The position numbers were made by a program, and so were the translations under genes. Below the pieces are notes generated by a model that worked only from the letters and a program-made list of their open reading frames with translations, ran no database searches and was not told the DNA's origin. From positions 857,310-921,309 of the forward strand of contig CP034981.1 in assembly GCA_004026145.2 (NCBI GenBank): 64,000 nt of DNA, written 5' to 3'. The stretch comes from Takifugu bimaculatus. Taxonomy: Eukaryota > Chordata > Actinopteri > Tetraodontiformes > Tetraodontidae. How positions within the stretch are numbered: the stretch's first letter is position 1; each line of letters starts with the position of its first letter. Positions 34,325 through 46,771 of this stretch are shown here, one piece after another.

Positions 34325-34438
34325 GCAGGTGCATAAAACAAAGGCGCCACCTGATGTCACTGTTGCTCCGACTACAGAAAACAGCCGCAGGTGTTTAGGG
34401 ATGAGCTGAGGTCAGATTGTCCTGCGTTAACGTTGCGC

Positions 34439-34477
<39 letters not shown>

Positions 34478-34482
34478 GGCAG

Positions 34483-34587
34483 GACGCTGGTTGGCTCACG
34501 GGTATCAAAGAAAGCGAGTGGTTAGCACGCGGTGCTAGCGCCCAGAAAGGACTGTTTCCAGAGAACTTTACGCAGCGTTTGGAATAA
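34483..34587 (+). pseudogene. AMPH: Amphiphysin copy 3, terminal SH3 exon
   Basis: Intact terminal exon (DAGWLTGIKESEW to FTQRLE, TAA) preceded by a long (TTG)n tract. SH3 exon 1 is missing upstream because of gypsy copy 2. The 3' UTR follows, with AATAAA near 35241. Confidence 0.85.
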
Positions 34588-35562
34588 GAAGACTCGCGAC
34601 GCTGTAAAAAACAAGACGTGAGCAGAAGTTTGAGGCAACATCAGAGCAACATCAGCAACTGCCTGGAGGCACCTGGTGCAAACCGTGGGCAGGTCACCAC
34701 CAGGTTCCTCTGCACAGCAAAACTGGTGCCAACGTCTCGTTTGATCCTGGAAATTACGAAGCATGACGTGATAGTCTGGCCCCCCCACAAACAACCAATA
34801 TTCTCCTGTTGTTGGAAGACGTGACTTTAACTGGGAAAAACATCTGGACCGGAACAGCGGAAGAAAAGAGAGAAAAGGATCCTCTGTTGCTCCAGACGTG
34901 TTTGATTGCTGTGGAATATTCTAGAATCTGTAGTCATGTGACCTATTTAAATGTTCTCCAGTCTGCCAGGGAGTCGGTGAGGACGCGTCCGTTGGCGAGT
35001 TCCTACCTGCGAGTGTTTGGTGATCAAGTCTCTGTTCTGTGTTTCTGCCAAAATAATGTTGCTTATTGATTTAATAGTAGAGCTAATTGATCCAGACCAT
35101 AAGTCACAGCGACGCTGTTTGATGCAATTTATGTTGTGTGTTTATTCCTGGTGTGTTGGACACTTCTGATGTCACTTCCTTTGACCTTGATGGTGTAGAT
35201 CCGTGACCTTGATGCCACAAATCACTTGTTTATGTCATCAATAAATGAGTCCTGGGAACATTTTGGCTTCTTTATCGTTCATGATCCAACCGCACACATA
35301 CAGTTGGGGGGAGGGGGGGGGGGGGGGGCAGAGCTTCCATGAACTTTGAGCAGAACTGACGTCAGCAGGAAGCATCACAACTGGAGGATGAAGAGTGAAG
35401 AACAGCAAAGTCTTGAAAATGTGAAACATTCCAAACGTCACAAACTTCTTCACTTTATTTCATCCTCCTCAAACTCATGAACAAATCTCAAGGTCACAAT
35501 ATCTGCAGAGGATCAATGAAGGTCACGTGAAGCCGTCAGAGGCTTCTTCTCCCATCGTTCCT

Positions 35563-35898
35563 CCATGAAGGTGCTGAGAAGAAGCTGAGTGGATGCTGCT
35601 GAGCGGGCAGAAGCCAGAAGACCTGGCCTGTTAAATGGGTCCACAGGTGTCTTCTGGAAGGTTCTGCAGCCTGAGAACCTGTTGCAGACGATGAGCAGGT
35701 GCAGCAGGCCAGAGTGTGACTGTGGGGACGAGACCGATAAAATCACTTCCTGTGCTGCGGCTGTGTGCTTCCTGTGATGGTGTCCTAGCAACAGTGAAAC
35801 CACACGTTCTGGGGGAGCAACGCTGAAAGAGACGCAGAAACCTTCACAGCAACCTTCGGCTCCTTGCAGCATCTTCTCACCACATTTATCTTCTGGAC
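35563..35898 (+). repeat. Left inverted-repeat arm, TRG cassette 3
   Basis: Nearly the reverse complement of 39061-39396. Confidence 0.83.
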
Positions 35899-36166
35899 GT
35901 TTACAGTCACGTCAATAAAATGTAAACATCAACTCTGAGCAAAAGGGAAACCTTGAAAATCTGTTCATAGGTTCTAATTGTGATGATTTATCTTTGATGT
36001 TTTAGAGAAATGAATGAGCAGAAGCACATTTCAGAGCTGCTGAGACTGCTGTCGTCATGGAGACCTGTTTCCTGTTTGTGGTGAGGTGGGCGGGGCATCA
36101 GCAGCAGGGGCTGATGGGGGCTGAGAGGAGCTGGATCAGTCCTGCCTCCGGCCCACCAAAGCAACA

Positions 36167-36603
36167 ATGCAGCCGTTCACACCTGCGGCTCTCTGCTTCC
36201 TCTGCTCAGGTGAGTGTTTCCAGCCAGCCAGGACACGACCACCACACACACGCTGACTTCAGCTGCCTGTCCCCGTCTCTACAGGGCTGGTTGTCATAGA
36301 AACGCAGCTGACCCAGGACCAGATCTCAGTGACCAGGAGAGCTGGTAAAAGTGCCTCAATAAGCTGTGGAGGAATCGATGATTGTAATTATAATTATGTG
36401 TTCTGGTACCAGAAGAAGGAATCAGGCATGTTTGAAGTGCTCCTGTATGTTGTTAAGAGCAGCGGTAAAATCACGCGGTACTCTCATGCTGAGAAAGATG
36501 ATTTCTCAGCTAAGATTCAGCAGAACAACTGTGAGTTGCTCATCTTCTCAGTTAAACCCTCTCACGCTGCCTCATATTACTGCTCCTGTTGGAAGAGTGG
36601 AAC
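36167..36603 (+). CDS. T-cell receptor gamma variable segment, cassette 3
   Basis: Leader exon 36167-36209 and V exon 36285-36603, open. Conserved Cys (ASISCGG), Trp (VFWYQKK) and Cys (SYYCSCW) are present. CDR1 (IDDCNYNY) is one codon longer than in V1, and the CDR2 region (LLYVVKSSGK) is the most divergent of the set. Frameworks are near-identical to V1 and V2. It is followed by a canonical RSS. Confidence 0.88.
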
Positions 36604-36641
36604 CACAGTGAGAGAAGATGTGAGGCACCTGAACAAAAACC
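36604..36641 (+). promoter_or_regulatory. TRGV3 recombination signal sequence (23-type)
   Basis: CACAGTG 36604-36610, 22-bp spacer, ACAAAAACC 36633-36641. Confidence 0.92.
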
Positions 36642-36678
36642 AACTGCTGTGGATCAATATCCTTTCTGATGGAAATCT

Positions 36679-36923
36679 GATGTCTGGAACCAGAAAGACC
36701 TGATGTCTGGAACCAGGAAGATCTGATGTCTGGAACCAGGAAGACCTGATGTCTGGAACCAGGAACACCTGATGTCTTGAACCAGGAAGATCTGATGTCT
36801 GGAACCAGGAAGACCTGATGTTTGGAACCAGGAAGACCTGATGTCTGGAACCAGGAAGACCTGATGTCTGGAACCAGGAAGATCTGATGTCTGGAACCAG
36901 GAAGATCTGATGTCTGGAACCAG
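36679..36923. repeat. 23-bp minisatellite between V3 and J3
   Basis: About ten copies of the TCTGGAACCAG-cored unit. Just after it, units C and D keep a short unique stretch (CTCTTGTTCTGATAGTCTCC) that units A and B lack. Confidence 0.95.
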
Positions 36924-37016
36924 GACTCTTGTTCTGATAGTCTCCTCAACTGGTGAGTCACCTGTACTGAAACAGGAATCTTCAGGATCAGAACCTCGAC
37001 TCAAATGTTCAGCAGC

Positions 37017-37083
37017 AGATTTTGTCCTTCTCTGTTTCACTGTGTCATGATTTTTGGATCTGCAACCAGACTCGTCGTCTCAG
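37017..37083 (+). CDS. T-cell receptor gamma joining segment J3 with 12-type RSS
   Basis: RSS: AGATTTTGT 37017-37025, 12-bp spacer, CACTGTG 37038-37044. J is 37045-37083 and reads MIFGSATRLVVS with a GT donor. The second Gly of F-G-x-G is Ala (GCA), a change in the J bulge that may impair function although the RSS is intact. Confidence 0.8.
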
Positions 37084-37212
37084 GTGAGAATCAAACTTTG
37101 CTCCAAACCTTTTAATAATAATCAAAAGACAAAAAAGAAATATTGACACTCAAGAAGATTATCTATAAAACCATGAACACAAGAGCACAGACGGGAATTT
37201 AGCTGGATTTAT

Positions 37213-38029
37213 CAGTGGATTATTGGTGAATAAATGGGTGGATTATCAATGGATTATTGGTGAATAAATGGGTAGATTATCAGTGGATTATTGGTGAATA
37301 AATGGGTAGATTATCTGAGGATTATTGGTGAATAAATGGGTAGATTATCTGTGGATTATTGGTGAATAAATGGGTCGATTATCAGTGGATTATTGGTGAA
37401 TAAATGGGTAGATTATCGGTGGATTATTGGTGAATAAATGGGTCGATTATCGGTGGATTATTAGTGAATTAATGGGTAGATTATCTGAGGATTATTGGTG
37501 AATAAATGGGTAGATTATCTGAGGATTATTGGTGAATAAATGGGTAGATTATCGGTAGATTATTGGTGAATAAATGGGTAGATTATCAGTGGATTATTGG
37601 TGAATAAATGGGTAGATTATCTGAGGATTATTGGTGAATAAATGGGTAGATTATCAATGGATTATTGGTGAATAAATGGGTCGATTATCAGTGGATTATT
37701 GGTGAATAAATGGGTAGATTATCGGTGGATTATTGGTGAATTAATGGGTAGATTATCAGTAGATTATCGGTGAATTAATGGGTAGAATTTTTGAGGATTA
37801 TTGGTGAATTAATGGGTAGATTATCGGTAGATTATTGGTGAATAATTGGGTAGATTATCGGTGGATTATTGGTGAATTAATGGGTAGAATATCGGTGGAT
37901 CATTGGTTAATTAATGGGTAGATATCGGTAGATTATTGGTGAATAAATGGGTAGATTATCAATGGATTATTGGTGAATAAATGGGTAGATTATCGGTGGA
38001 TTATTGGTGAATAAATGGGTAGATTATCG
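37213..38029. repeat. 34-bp minisatellite in the J3-C3 intron
   Basis: About 24 copies, the shortest of the four arrays. It joins directly to sequence just before the C acceptor; the roughly 200 bp of unique intron seen in units A, B and D are deleted here. Confidence 0.95.
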
Positions 38030-38144
38030 ATTATGAATGAGTTGTGTGAGCGCACGATGTGCATGTGTGGTTGAGCTGACCTCTGACCTCCAGCGTTGAC
38101 CCCTCAGGGCCAGTGAGAGCAGTAACTCTGGTGTCTCACCACAG

Positions 38145-38785
38145 ATGCGGCGCTGGTCCAGCCTGTGTTGAGCGTGTACCCAGCAGCATCCAGAGATCCT
38201 CTGGAGGGGAGGACCGCCCTGCTGTGTGTGGCCTCAGACATGGTTCCTCCTCTGGTGAGGTTCTCCTGGAGGAGACAACGGGCCGACAGTGCTGTGGAGG
38301 AGTCACCTCCTGCCCATGAAGAAGAGCTGCAGCTCAGAGAGCCGGGCCGCATCACCTCCATCAGACTGCTGGACCGGGACGCCGTCCACACCTATAAATA
38401 CCGCTGCTCCGTGCAGCATGAGTGGGGGAAGGTGAAGGCCCAGTCCCAGCAAGGTGCTGATGTCCTGTCCCTCAGCCATCTTGAGACACCTTCAGGTGGG
38501 CTGATCTTTCTTCTTCACTGTGTTTGTCTTCCAGAGGTTGCACCAGTCCCCCCGTCCATCCCTACGTCTGTCCCCCCGTCCATCCCCCCGACTGTCCCCC
38601 CGTCCATCCCCCCGTCCATCCCTCCGTCCATCCCCCCGTCCATCCCTCCATCCATCCCCCCGTCTGTGCTGAGGATGAAGCTGCTCTCTTTTGTCTACAC
38701 GGCCCTGATGATGAAGAGTCTGCTGAGCTGCTGTGGAATCTCTCTGCTCCTCTTCCTCACCAACAACCAGAAACAGGCTGACTGA
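38145..38785 (+). CDS. T-cell receptor gamma constant region, cassette 3
   Basis: Open Ig C1 domain, PPSI/PPTV connecting peptide and transmembrane segment as in C1. It is four codons shorter than C1, again one 12-bp connecting repeat. The domain end reads VQHEWGKVKAQ where C1 has VQHEGGAVKAQ. 38496-38534 is the 39-nt GT-AG/in-frame stretch. Confidence 0.9.
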
Positions 38786-39060
38786 CTGGTTCCAGTCCAC
38801 CATCCTGTCTCGTCCTCCCACTGCTTCCTTTTCCACTGGGACTTTTTCTCTCGCAGAATAAAAGCTTCTCTCCAGCAATAATAACTGTAATTTGCCAGCT
38901 TTGATCAATAAAGTAAATCTGTCTGAACAGGAAGCTGAATCCTCGTTTGGGGGGTCACCAAATTCTTTGTAGTTTGATGTCATTCCTGTTTATTACGGAG
39001 AAATCCAGAAATGGTTCGTTGATCATTACATACAAATTAAGTCCGAATAATTCTAAAAGT

Positions 39061-39396
39061 GTCCAGAAGATAAATGTGGTGAGAAGATGCTGCAAGGAGC
39101 CGAAGGTTGCTGTGAAGGTTTCTGCGTCTCTTTCAGCGTTGCTCCCCCAGAACGTGTGGTTTCACTGTTGCTAGGACACCGTCACAGGAAGCACACAGCC
39201 GCAGCACAGGAAGTGATTTTATCGGTCTCGTCCCCACAGTCACACTCTGGCCTGCTGCACCTGCTCATCGTCTGCAACAGGTTCTCAGGCTGCAGAACCT
39301 TCCAGAAGACACCTGTGGACCCATTTAACAGGCCAGGTCTTCTGGCTTCTGCCCGCTCAGCAGCATCCACTCAGCTTCTTCTCAGCACCTTCGTGG
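39061..39396 (-). repeat. Right inverted-repeat arm, TRG cassette 3
   Basis: Partner of 35563-35898. Upstream of it, about 120 bp present in units A and B are deleted. Confidence 0.83.
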
Positions 39397-40964
39397 GGCA
39401 CAAATTAGTCAGTAAAATCCCTTCTGGAAGGGGATCAACAGGATCGGCTCAAATCAGCATTTCCCTTCTAACAATAGTTGATATTTAAAACCCGTTTGGA
39501 AGCATCTCCACAGGATCTTCAGCAACGTGAGTTGTGATGGAGGCCCCAAGATTCAGGTCAGGATTATGAAGTCAGTGACCAGATAAACCAGAACAACTGC
39601 TCTTCATCTTTAGGCCCCTTTAGCAAACTAGAGAAAAGCACTGGGCGCTGTGGGGCTTTGATGTTTCAGATCAAAGTCTCTCTGGAATCTATGTTACCAA
39701 CTGAATCAGCTCTTCCTTGGTCCACCATCAGCGCCTCCTAAAGACATTAAAATCCGGCCGTGCCGTGGACAAGGAGGGGAAGTGTTTCAGGTCTCCAGAT
39801 GGGTCAGGGTCTGAGTACGAGACTGCTGAAGAGTGGGCTGATGGAGGTCAGGGAGGAGGCTGGGTGAGCCCAGATGATGAACGTTCCTGTACAAATCAAG
39901 TTCCACTTAAAGTGTCAGACGGGTGGGAAGCTGGACATGAGGCTGCAGAGCAGGAGTTATGGAAGAGTGACGAAGAAACGTGTTCAGCTGATGAAGAGTT
40001 GGCACGGAACACTGGTACACAATCAGTTTCCAGAGATCAGGCAGGTGAGCAAGGCACGCTCACTTTCACCTGTGAGCCTCAAACAGGAAGTGTGTTTAAC
40101 GAAAACCCCTCAGATAACAAGGGAGGTGCGTTTGATTCAGATCCCATGACTGAAGCACAGGGAGGAGGTGCGTTTGATTCAGACCCTTTTGCTGAAGCAC
40201 AGGGAGGAGGTGCGTTTGATTCAGACCCTTTTGCTGAAACACAGGGAGGAGGTGCGTTTGATTCAGACCCTTTTGCTCAAACAGACAGTGGAGGTGCGTT
40301 TGATTCAGACCAGTGTGTCAACAGTTTCCCAGAAACATGTTCAGGTACTGAAGATGGCGTCTGGACCTCCGAGCCCTGGCGGGACTCTGCATCCGTCTCA
40401 GCTGAGGGAGTTAAAGCTGTAAACAGAATTCACAAAGAACCAGAAAATTCAGACATGTCAGAAGATGAAGCTGCAAACCGAAGACTTGGAAAGTTGTATC
40501 AAGAGCTAGATACAGAGAAGGAAGAGGTATTGGTCTTTCTCAACTCCGCCCTGTGGTAGAAACCAGCCTCGTGTAGAAATGAATGGAGAATCCTTCATGG
40601 TGTCTTCTACCCTTCCACAGAGTCCTCAAACCTGGACCCCAGCCTGAGCTCCTCCTACACCTCCTCTTGCTTGCTTTATCTGTGTGTCCATCCCATCCTC
40701 CGGTTCCACATTTGGTTATCTTTAAGGTGTCACCGTTGCAGCGTGCTAACAATGTTTGTGTCTTTGTGCTTTACTCCAGGTCACCAGTGCGTTTAATGGC
40801 CTGTCCCAGGTAACCTGCTCTAATCTGTTAAACGGGTCTGAGATTGAACCTTTGCTTGACTGGCTGATGAACCCCTCCACCAGACGGATCCCTCAGAACG
40901 GAGGGAGGAATCGATTGGATACCATCATGTGATTGAGTCATGTGTCTTCTCCACCGGGGAGACA

Positions 40965-41095
40965 ACAACAACAACAACAAATATAGAAACAACAACAAAT
41001 ATGTAAACAACAACAACAAATATAGCAACAACAACAACAAATATAGCAACAAGAAGAAATATAGCAACAACAACAACAAATATAGCAACAACAAC
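40965..41095. repeat. (AAC)n / AACAAATATAGC repeat (unit C)
   Basis: Equivalent of 8665-8790 with a different unit order. Confidence 0.85.
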
Positions 41096-41191
41096 CCACA
41101 AAGGTTGAATGTCAGTCAGAACCAAAGAGGTTTTGAATGAAAGATGTGTGTCGGACCAGTAAAGTGTGTTTTGTGAATCATCATGACCAGT

Positions 41192-41620
41192 GTGGGTCAG
41201 TGTTGGTTAGTGTGGGTTAGTGATAGTTAGTGTGGGTTAGTGATAGTTAGTGTGGGTTAGTGTGGGTTAGTGTGGGTTATTGATAGTGTGGGTTAGTGTT
41301 AGTTAGTGTGGGTTAGTGTGGGTTATTGATAGTGTGGGTTAGTGTTAGTGTTAGTTAGTGTGGGTTAGTGTGAGTTATTGATAGTGTGGGTCAGTGTTAG
41401 TTAGTGTGGGTCAGTGTTAGTTAGTGTGGGTTAGTGTTAGTTAGTGTGGGTTAGTGTTAGTGTTAGTTAGTGTGGGTTAGTGTGGGTTATTGATAGTGTG
41501 GGTCAGTGTTAGTTAGTGTGGGTTAGTGTTAGTGTGGGTTAGTTTTAGTGTGGGTTAGTGCTCATTAGTGTGGGTTAGTGTTAGTTAGTGTGGGTTAGTG
41601 TTGGTCAGTGTTGGTTAGTT
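41192..41620. repeat. GTGTGGGTTAGTG minisatellite (unit C)
   Basis: Equivalent of 8882-9265. GTTATTGATAGTGTGGG variants are common here and in unit E but not in unit A. Confidence 0.9.
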
Positions 41621-43469
41621 AAAGTACTGTAACGGTTAGTCTGGCATGTTGATGTTGAGGGTTTAGTGGAAGTAAATGTTATAATGTGACTCGTTGTGAC
41701 TCGTTTGTGTTTCACCTGTCTGCTCCTCAGGATGCGGCTCCGCCCTCTTTTTTTGCTGATTTTGATAAAATGGTAAGTTTAACCAGGTCAGGCTTTATAG
41801 ACAGGTTTAGTTTAACGAGGTTCATCAGTTTCAGAAAAATGGGTTTCAGATTTGAAAATTGTGTAAATTGAAAGCAGAGAAAGTGCTGGAAACCTGCTGC
41901 TGTTATCAGGCTGATCAGTATTGATAGAGATCATTAGTGATCTGCTGACGTTTGCATCTGACAGCATCTTCAGATGGTAACCAAGGTCCAACAGTGCAGT
42001 TGTGGTTTAGTCTAGTTCTATTAGTGATTCATCTAGATCACATTATCTCCTATTAAGAAACTCAGTTCTAGTTCTGGTTGGAGTTGAAAGGAACATGTCA
42101 GGAGCCAGTTTTGGGTTCACACCAAGTTTTCTCTACAAGAACGAGGTTAAAACAGAACCAAGTGAGGTTCCTGAAGCTCCAGACACAGAGGCTCCTGAGG
42201 AACAGGAGGCTACAGCTCCCCCTGCTGGTGAGGAGCCCGCAGCACCTGCTGAAGAAGAGGAAGAGAAGAGTGAAGAAGAGGAGGTGAAGCCGACTACAGC
42301 TCCTTCCACTGAGGAAGAGCTGGAGCCCACTGTTGCTCCCTCTGATGAAGTGATGGAGGAGACTGAAGCGCCACCTGCTGGTGAGGAGGACACAGAGGGA
42401 TCAGGCAGTCTGGAGAAGGAGAAGCCAGTCGTAAGTGAACAGCATGATCTTCATCCTTGATACATCTGGTCAGTCGGCAGGTTCATCTTCATCATCACCA
42501 CCATGGCCAGGAGTATCTTCATCATCAGCAAACTCATCATCAAGATGATCTTCATCATCAGCAAACTCATCATCAAACTCATTATCCTCATCAAGATGAT
42601 CTTCATCATCATCATCATTAAGATTGTCTTCATCATCATCAAGATGATCTTCATCATCATCATTAAGATTATCATCATCATGATCTTCATCACCATCCTC
42701 ATCAAGATGATCTTCATCATCAGCAAACTCACCATCATGAAGACCTTCATGATGATGATGATCAAGATGATCTTCATCATCATTAAGATTGTCTTCATCA
42801 CCATCAGGATTATCTTCATCATCCTCATCCTCATCATCTTGTATCAATCAATACTTCACTCAGTTTCTAATAAACGTGAATGTTTTCCTTTGAAGGTACC
42901 TGAGGAACCTTCATCCATCCAGGAGGCGGAGCTTGATGAGGTTTCTTTTTCATTTGTGTTGATTTTGCTTGTTTTCAATCTTAATACGTCTTAAATAAAA
43001 ATGTTGTCTGTAGATTCCTGGTGCTGACCAAACATGTGCGGATGAAGCAGCTCCGCTGGTAAATATAAAGAAGAACAACAACAACAACACCAATAATAAT
43101 AGTTTTGGGGGCCGCTGACACGATTGTCTCATTAATGTGAATGAAGTTCAAACCCTAAATCAGAGCTCCCTCATTGGAGACGAGTGTTTCAGCTCCTCTG
43201 ACCCGGTTCTGTTTTGATCTGGGATCACGTCTTCCTGTCGTTGCAGGAAAACATGCCGATCCCGTCAGTGATCATCGAACCCGCCTCCAGTAATGAAGGT
43301 GACGACGACCGCGATGGTGACATCATCTCGCCCACCGCCGCCAGTGACAACGATGTGACCACGGTGAGCCAGACCATGAAACACATGAGTCCATCTGGAG
43401 GCGTGTCCGGGCTCCCGGATGACTTCCTGTACAAGGTGAGACTTCCTTCAAGGCCAATAATCCGACCCG

Positions 43470-43878
43470 GACCCTGACCCTGACCCTGACCCTGACCCTG
43501 ACCCTGACCCTGATCCTGTCCCTGATCCTGATCCTGATCCTGATCCTGACCCTGACCCTGATCCTGACCCTGATCCTGATCCTGATCCTGATCCTGATCC
43601 TGACCCTGATCCTGACCCTGACCCTGATCCTGACCCTGACCCTGATCCTGATCCTGATCCTGATCCTGATCCTGACCCTGACCCTGATCCTGACCCTGAT
43701 CCTGATCCTGATCCTGATCCCGACCCTAACTCTGAACCTGAATCTGACCGTGATCCTGACCCTGATCCTGACCCCGACCCTGACCTTGATCCTGACCCTG
43801 ATCCTGATCCTGACCCTGACCCTGATCCTGATCCTGATCCTGATCCTGACCCGGACCCTGACCCTGATCCTGATCCTG

Positions 43879-43917
<39 letters not shown>

Positions 43918-44522
43918 CTGACCCTGACCCTGACCCTGATCCTGATCCTGACCCTGACCCTGACCCTGACCCTGACCCTGATCCTGATCCTGATCCTGAC
44001 CCTGATCCTGATCCTGATCCTGATTCTGACCCTGATCCTGATCCTGATCCCGACCCTAACTCTGACCCTGAATCTGACCGTGATCCTGACCCTGATCCTG
44101 ACCCCGACCCTGACCTTGATCCCGACCCTGATCCTGACCCTGACCCTGAGCCTGAGCCTGATCCTGAGCCTGAGCCTGACCCTGACCCTGACCCTGATCC
44201 TGATCCTGACCCTGATCCTGATACTGATCCTGATCCTGATCCTGACCCTGACCCTGACCCTGACCCTGATCCTGATCCTGACCCTGATCCCGACCCCGAT
44301 CCTGACCCTGATCCTGATCCTGATCCTGACCCTGATCCTGATCCCGACCCTGACCGTGATCCTGATCCCGACCCTGACTCTGACCCTGAATCTGACCGTG
44401 ATCCTGACCCTGACCCTGATCCTGACCCCGACCCCAACCCTGATCCTGACCCTGACCCCGACCCTTTTCCTGACCCCGACCCTGATCCCGACCCTGACCC
44501 CGACCCTGACCCCGACCCTGAC
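43470..44522. repeat. CCTGAC/CCTGAT hexamer array (unit C right), longest copy
   Basis: About 1,050 bp, nearly twice the other arrays, with a block of CCTTGA units (about 43879-43914) not seen in the others. The 419-codon frame on the minus strand is an artefact of the repeat. Confidence 0.95.
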
Positions 44523-45052
44523 AGGAAGTTCCCAGCAGGACCACAGGTGACACCTCTGTGTCTTCAGGTGGAGACGATGCACGACTTTGAAGCAGCCAAC
44601 TCAGACGAACTTGAACTGAAGAGAGGTGACGTGGTTCTGGTGGTGCCCACCGAGTCGGCGGAGGATCAGGTGAGAATGGAACCAGACACACCTGCCAGGA
44701 CCACAAACACATTTGAATATTTCAGCTGTGTGGCTGAAACCTTGATTACATTTGTTCGTCAATCAAAACATTTGAACCTTTTTATTGTTACTAAAACTCA
44801 AAAACGTCCTAAAGAAAAACCCCACAAACACGAGTTGACAAAGTTCTGCTGAGACCCAGGAGAACCACAGGAGAACCACAGGAGAACCACAGGAGAACCA
44901 CAGGAGAGCTTCGCTCAGGTGGAGACGTGCTAAATGGAGCAGGTGCATAAAACAAAGGCGTCACCTGATGTCACTGTTGCTCCGACTACAGAAAACAGCC
45001 GCAGGTGTTTAGGGATGAGCTGAGGTCAGATTGTCCTGCGTTAACGTTGCGC

Positions 45053-45085
<33 letters not shown>

Positions 45086-46167
45086 GGCAGGACGCTGGTT
45101 GGCTCACGGGTATCAAAGAAAGCGAGTGGTTAGCACGCGGTGCTAGCGCCCAGAAAGGACTGTTTTCCAGAGAACTTTACGCAGCGTTTGGAATAAGAAG
45201 ACTCGCGACGCTGTAAAAAAACAAGACGTGAGCAGAAGTTTGAGGCAACATCAGAGCAACATCAGCAACTGCCTGGAGGCACCTGGTGCAACCGTGGGCA
45301 GGTCACCACCAGGTTCCTCTGCACAGCAAAACTGGTGCCAACGTCTAGTTTGATCCTGGAAATTACGAAGCATGACGTGATAGTCTGGCCCCCCCACAAA
45401 CAACCAATATTCTCCTGTTGTTGGAAGACGTGACTTTAACTGGGAAAAACATCTGGACCGGAACAGCGGAAGAAAAGAGAGAAAAAGATCCTCTGTTGCT
45501 CCAGACGTGTTTGATTGCTGTGGAATATTCTAGAATCTGTAGTCATGTGACCTATTTAAATGTTCTGGAGTCTGCCAGGGAGTCGGTGAGGACGCGTCCG
45601 TTGGCGAGTTCCTACCTGCGAGTGTTTGGTGATCAAGTCTCTGTTCTGTGTTTCTGCCAAAATAATGTTGCTTATTGATTTAATAGTAGAGCTAATTGAT
45701 CCAGACCATAAGTCACAGCGACGCTGTTTGATGCAATTTATGTTGTGTGTTTATTCCTGGTGTGTTGGACACTTCTGATGTCACTTCCTTTGACCTTGAT
45801 GGTGTAGATCCGTGACCTTGATGCCACAAATCACTTGTTTATGTCATCAATAAATGAGTCCTGGGAACATTTTGGCCTTCTTTATCGTTCATGATCCAAC
45901 CGCACACATTCAGTTGGGGGGGGGGGGGGGGGGCAGAGCTTCCATGAACTTTGAGCAGAACTGGACGTCAGCAGGAACCATCAGAACTGGAGGATGAAGA
46001 GTGAAGAACAGCAAAGTCTTGAAAATGTGAAACATTCCAAACGTCACAAACTTCTTCACTTTATTCATCCTCCTCAAACTTATGAACAAATCTCAAGGTC
46101 ACAATATCTGCAGAGGATCAATGAAGGTCACGTGAAGCCGTCAGAGGCTTCTTCTCCCATCGTTCCT

Positions 46168-46503
46168 CCATGAAGGTGCTGAGAAGAAGCTGAGTGGATG
46201 CTGCTGAGCGGGCAGAAGCCAGAAGACCTGGCCTGTTAAATGGGTCCACAGGTGTCTTCTGGAAGGTTCTGCAGCCTGAGAACCTGTTGCAGACGATGAG
46301 CAGGTGCAGCAGGCCAGAGTGTGACTGTGGGGACGAGACCGATAAAATCACTTCCTGTGCTGCGGCTGTGTGCTTCCTGTGATGGTGTCCTAGCAACAGT
46401 GAAACCACACGTTCTGGGGGAGCAACGCTGAAAGAGACGCAGAAACCTTCACAGCAACCTTCGGCTCCTTGCAGCATCGTCTCACCACATTTATCTTCTG
46501 GAC
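46168..46503 (+). repeat. Left inverted-repeat arm, TRG cassette 4
   Basis: Nearly the reverse complement of 50727-51064. Confidence 0.83.
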
Positions 46504-46771
46504 GTTTACAGTCACGTCAATAAAATGTAAACATCAACTCTGAGCAAAAGGGAAACCTTGAAAATCTGTTTATAGGTTCTAATTGTGATGATTTATCTTT
46601 GATGTTTTAGAGAAATGAATGAGCAGAAGCACATTTCAGAGCTGCTGAGACTGCTGTCGTCATGGAGACCTGTTTCCTGTTTGTGGTGAGGTGGGCGGGG
46701 CATCAGCAGCAGGGGCTGATGGGGGCTGAGAGGAGCTGGATCAGTCCTGCCTTCGGCCCACCAAAGCAACA

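Larger units (their letters stand above)
39732..45196 (+). pseudogene. AMPH: Amphiphysin copy 4, nine exons from DPF region to SH3
   Basis: Exons 39732-40526, 40780-40809, 41731-41772, 42140-42430, 42896-42940, 43014-43058, 43247-43435, 44568-44669 and 45091-45196. It is the only copy in the window with the full exon set from the DPF region through SH3. All junctions are phase 0. The DPF exon has one more 14-residue repeat than copy 2. The last exon has one extra T in the run at about 45162-45165, shifting the frame after AQKGLF and replacing PENFTQRLE. No BAR exons are present, so this is probably a non-functional fragment. The frameshift could also be a sequencing error in a T-run. Confidence 0.8.
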
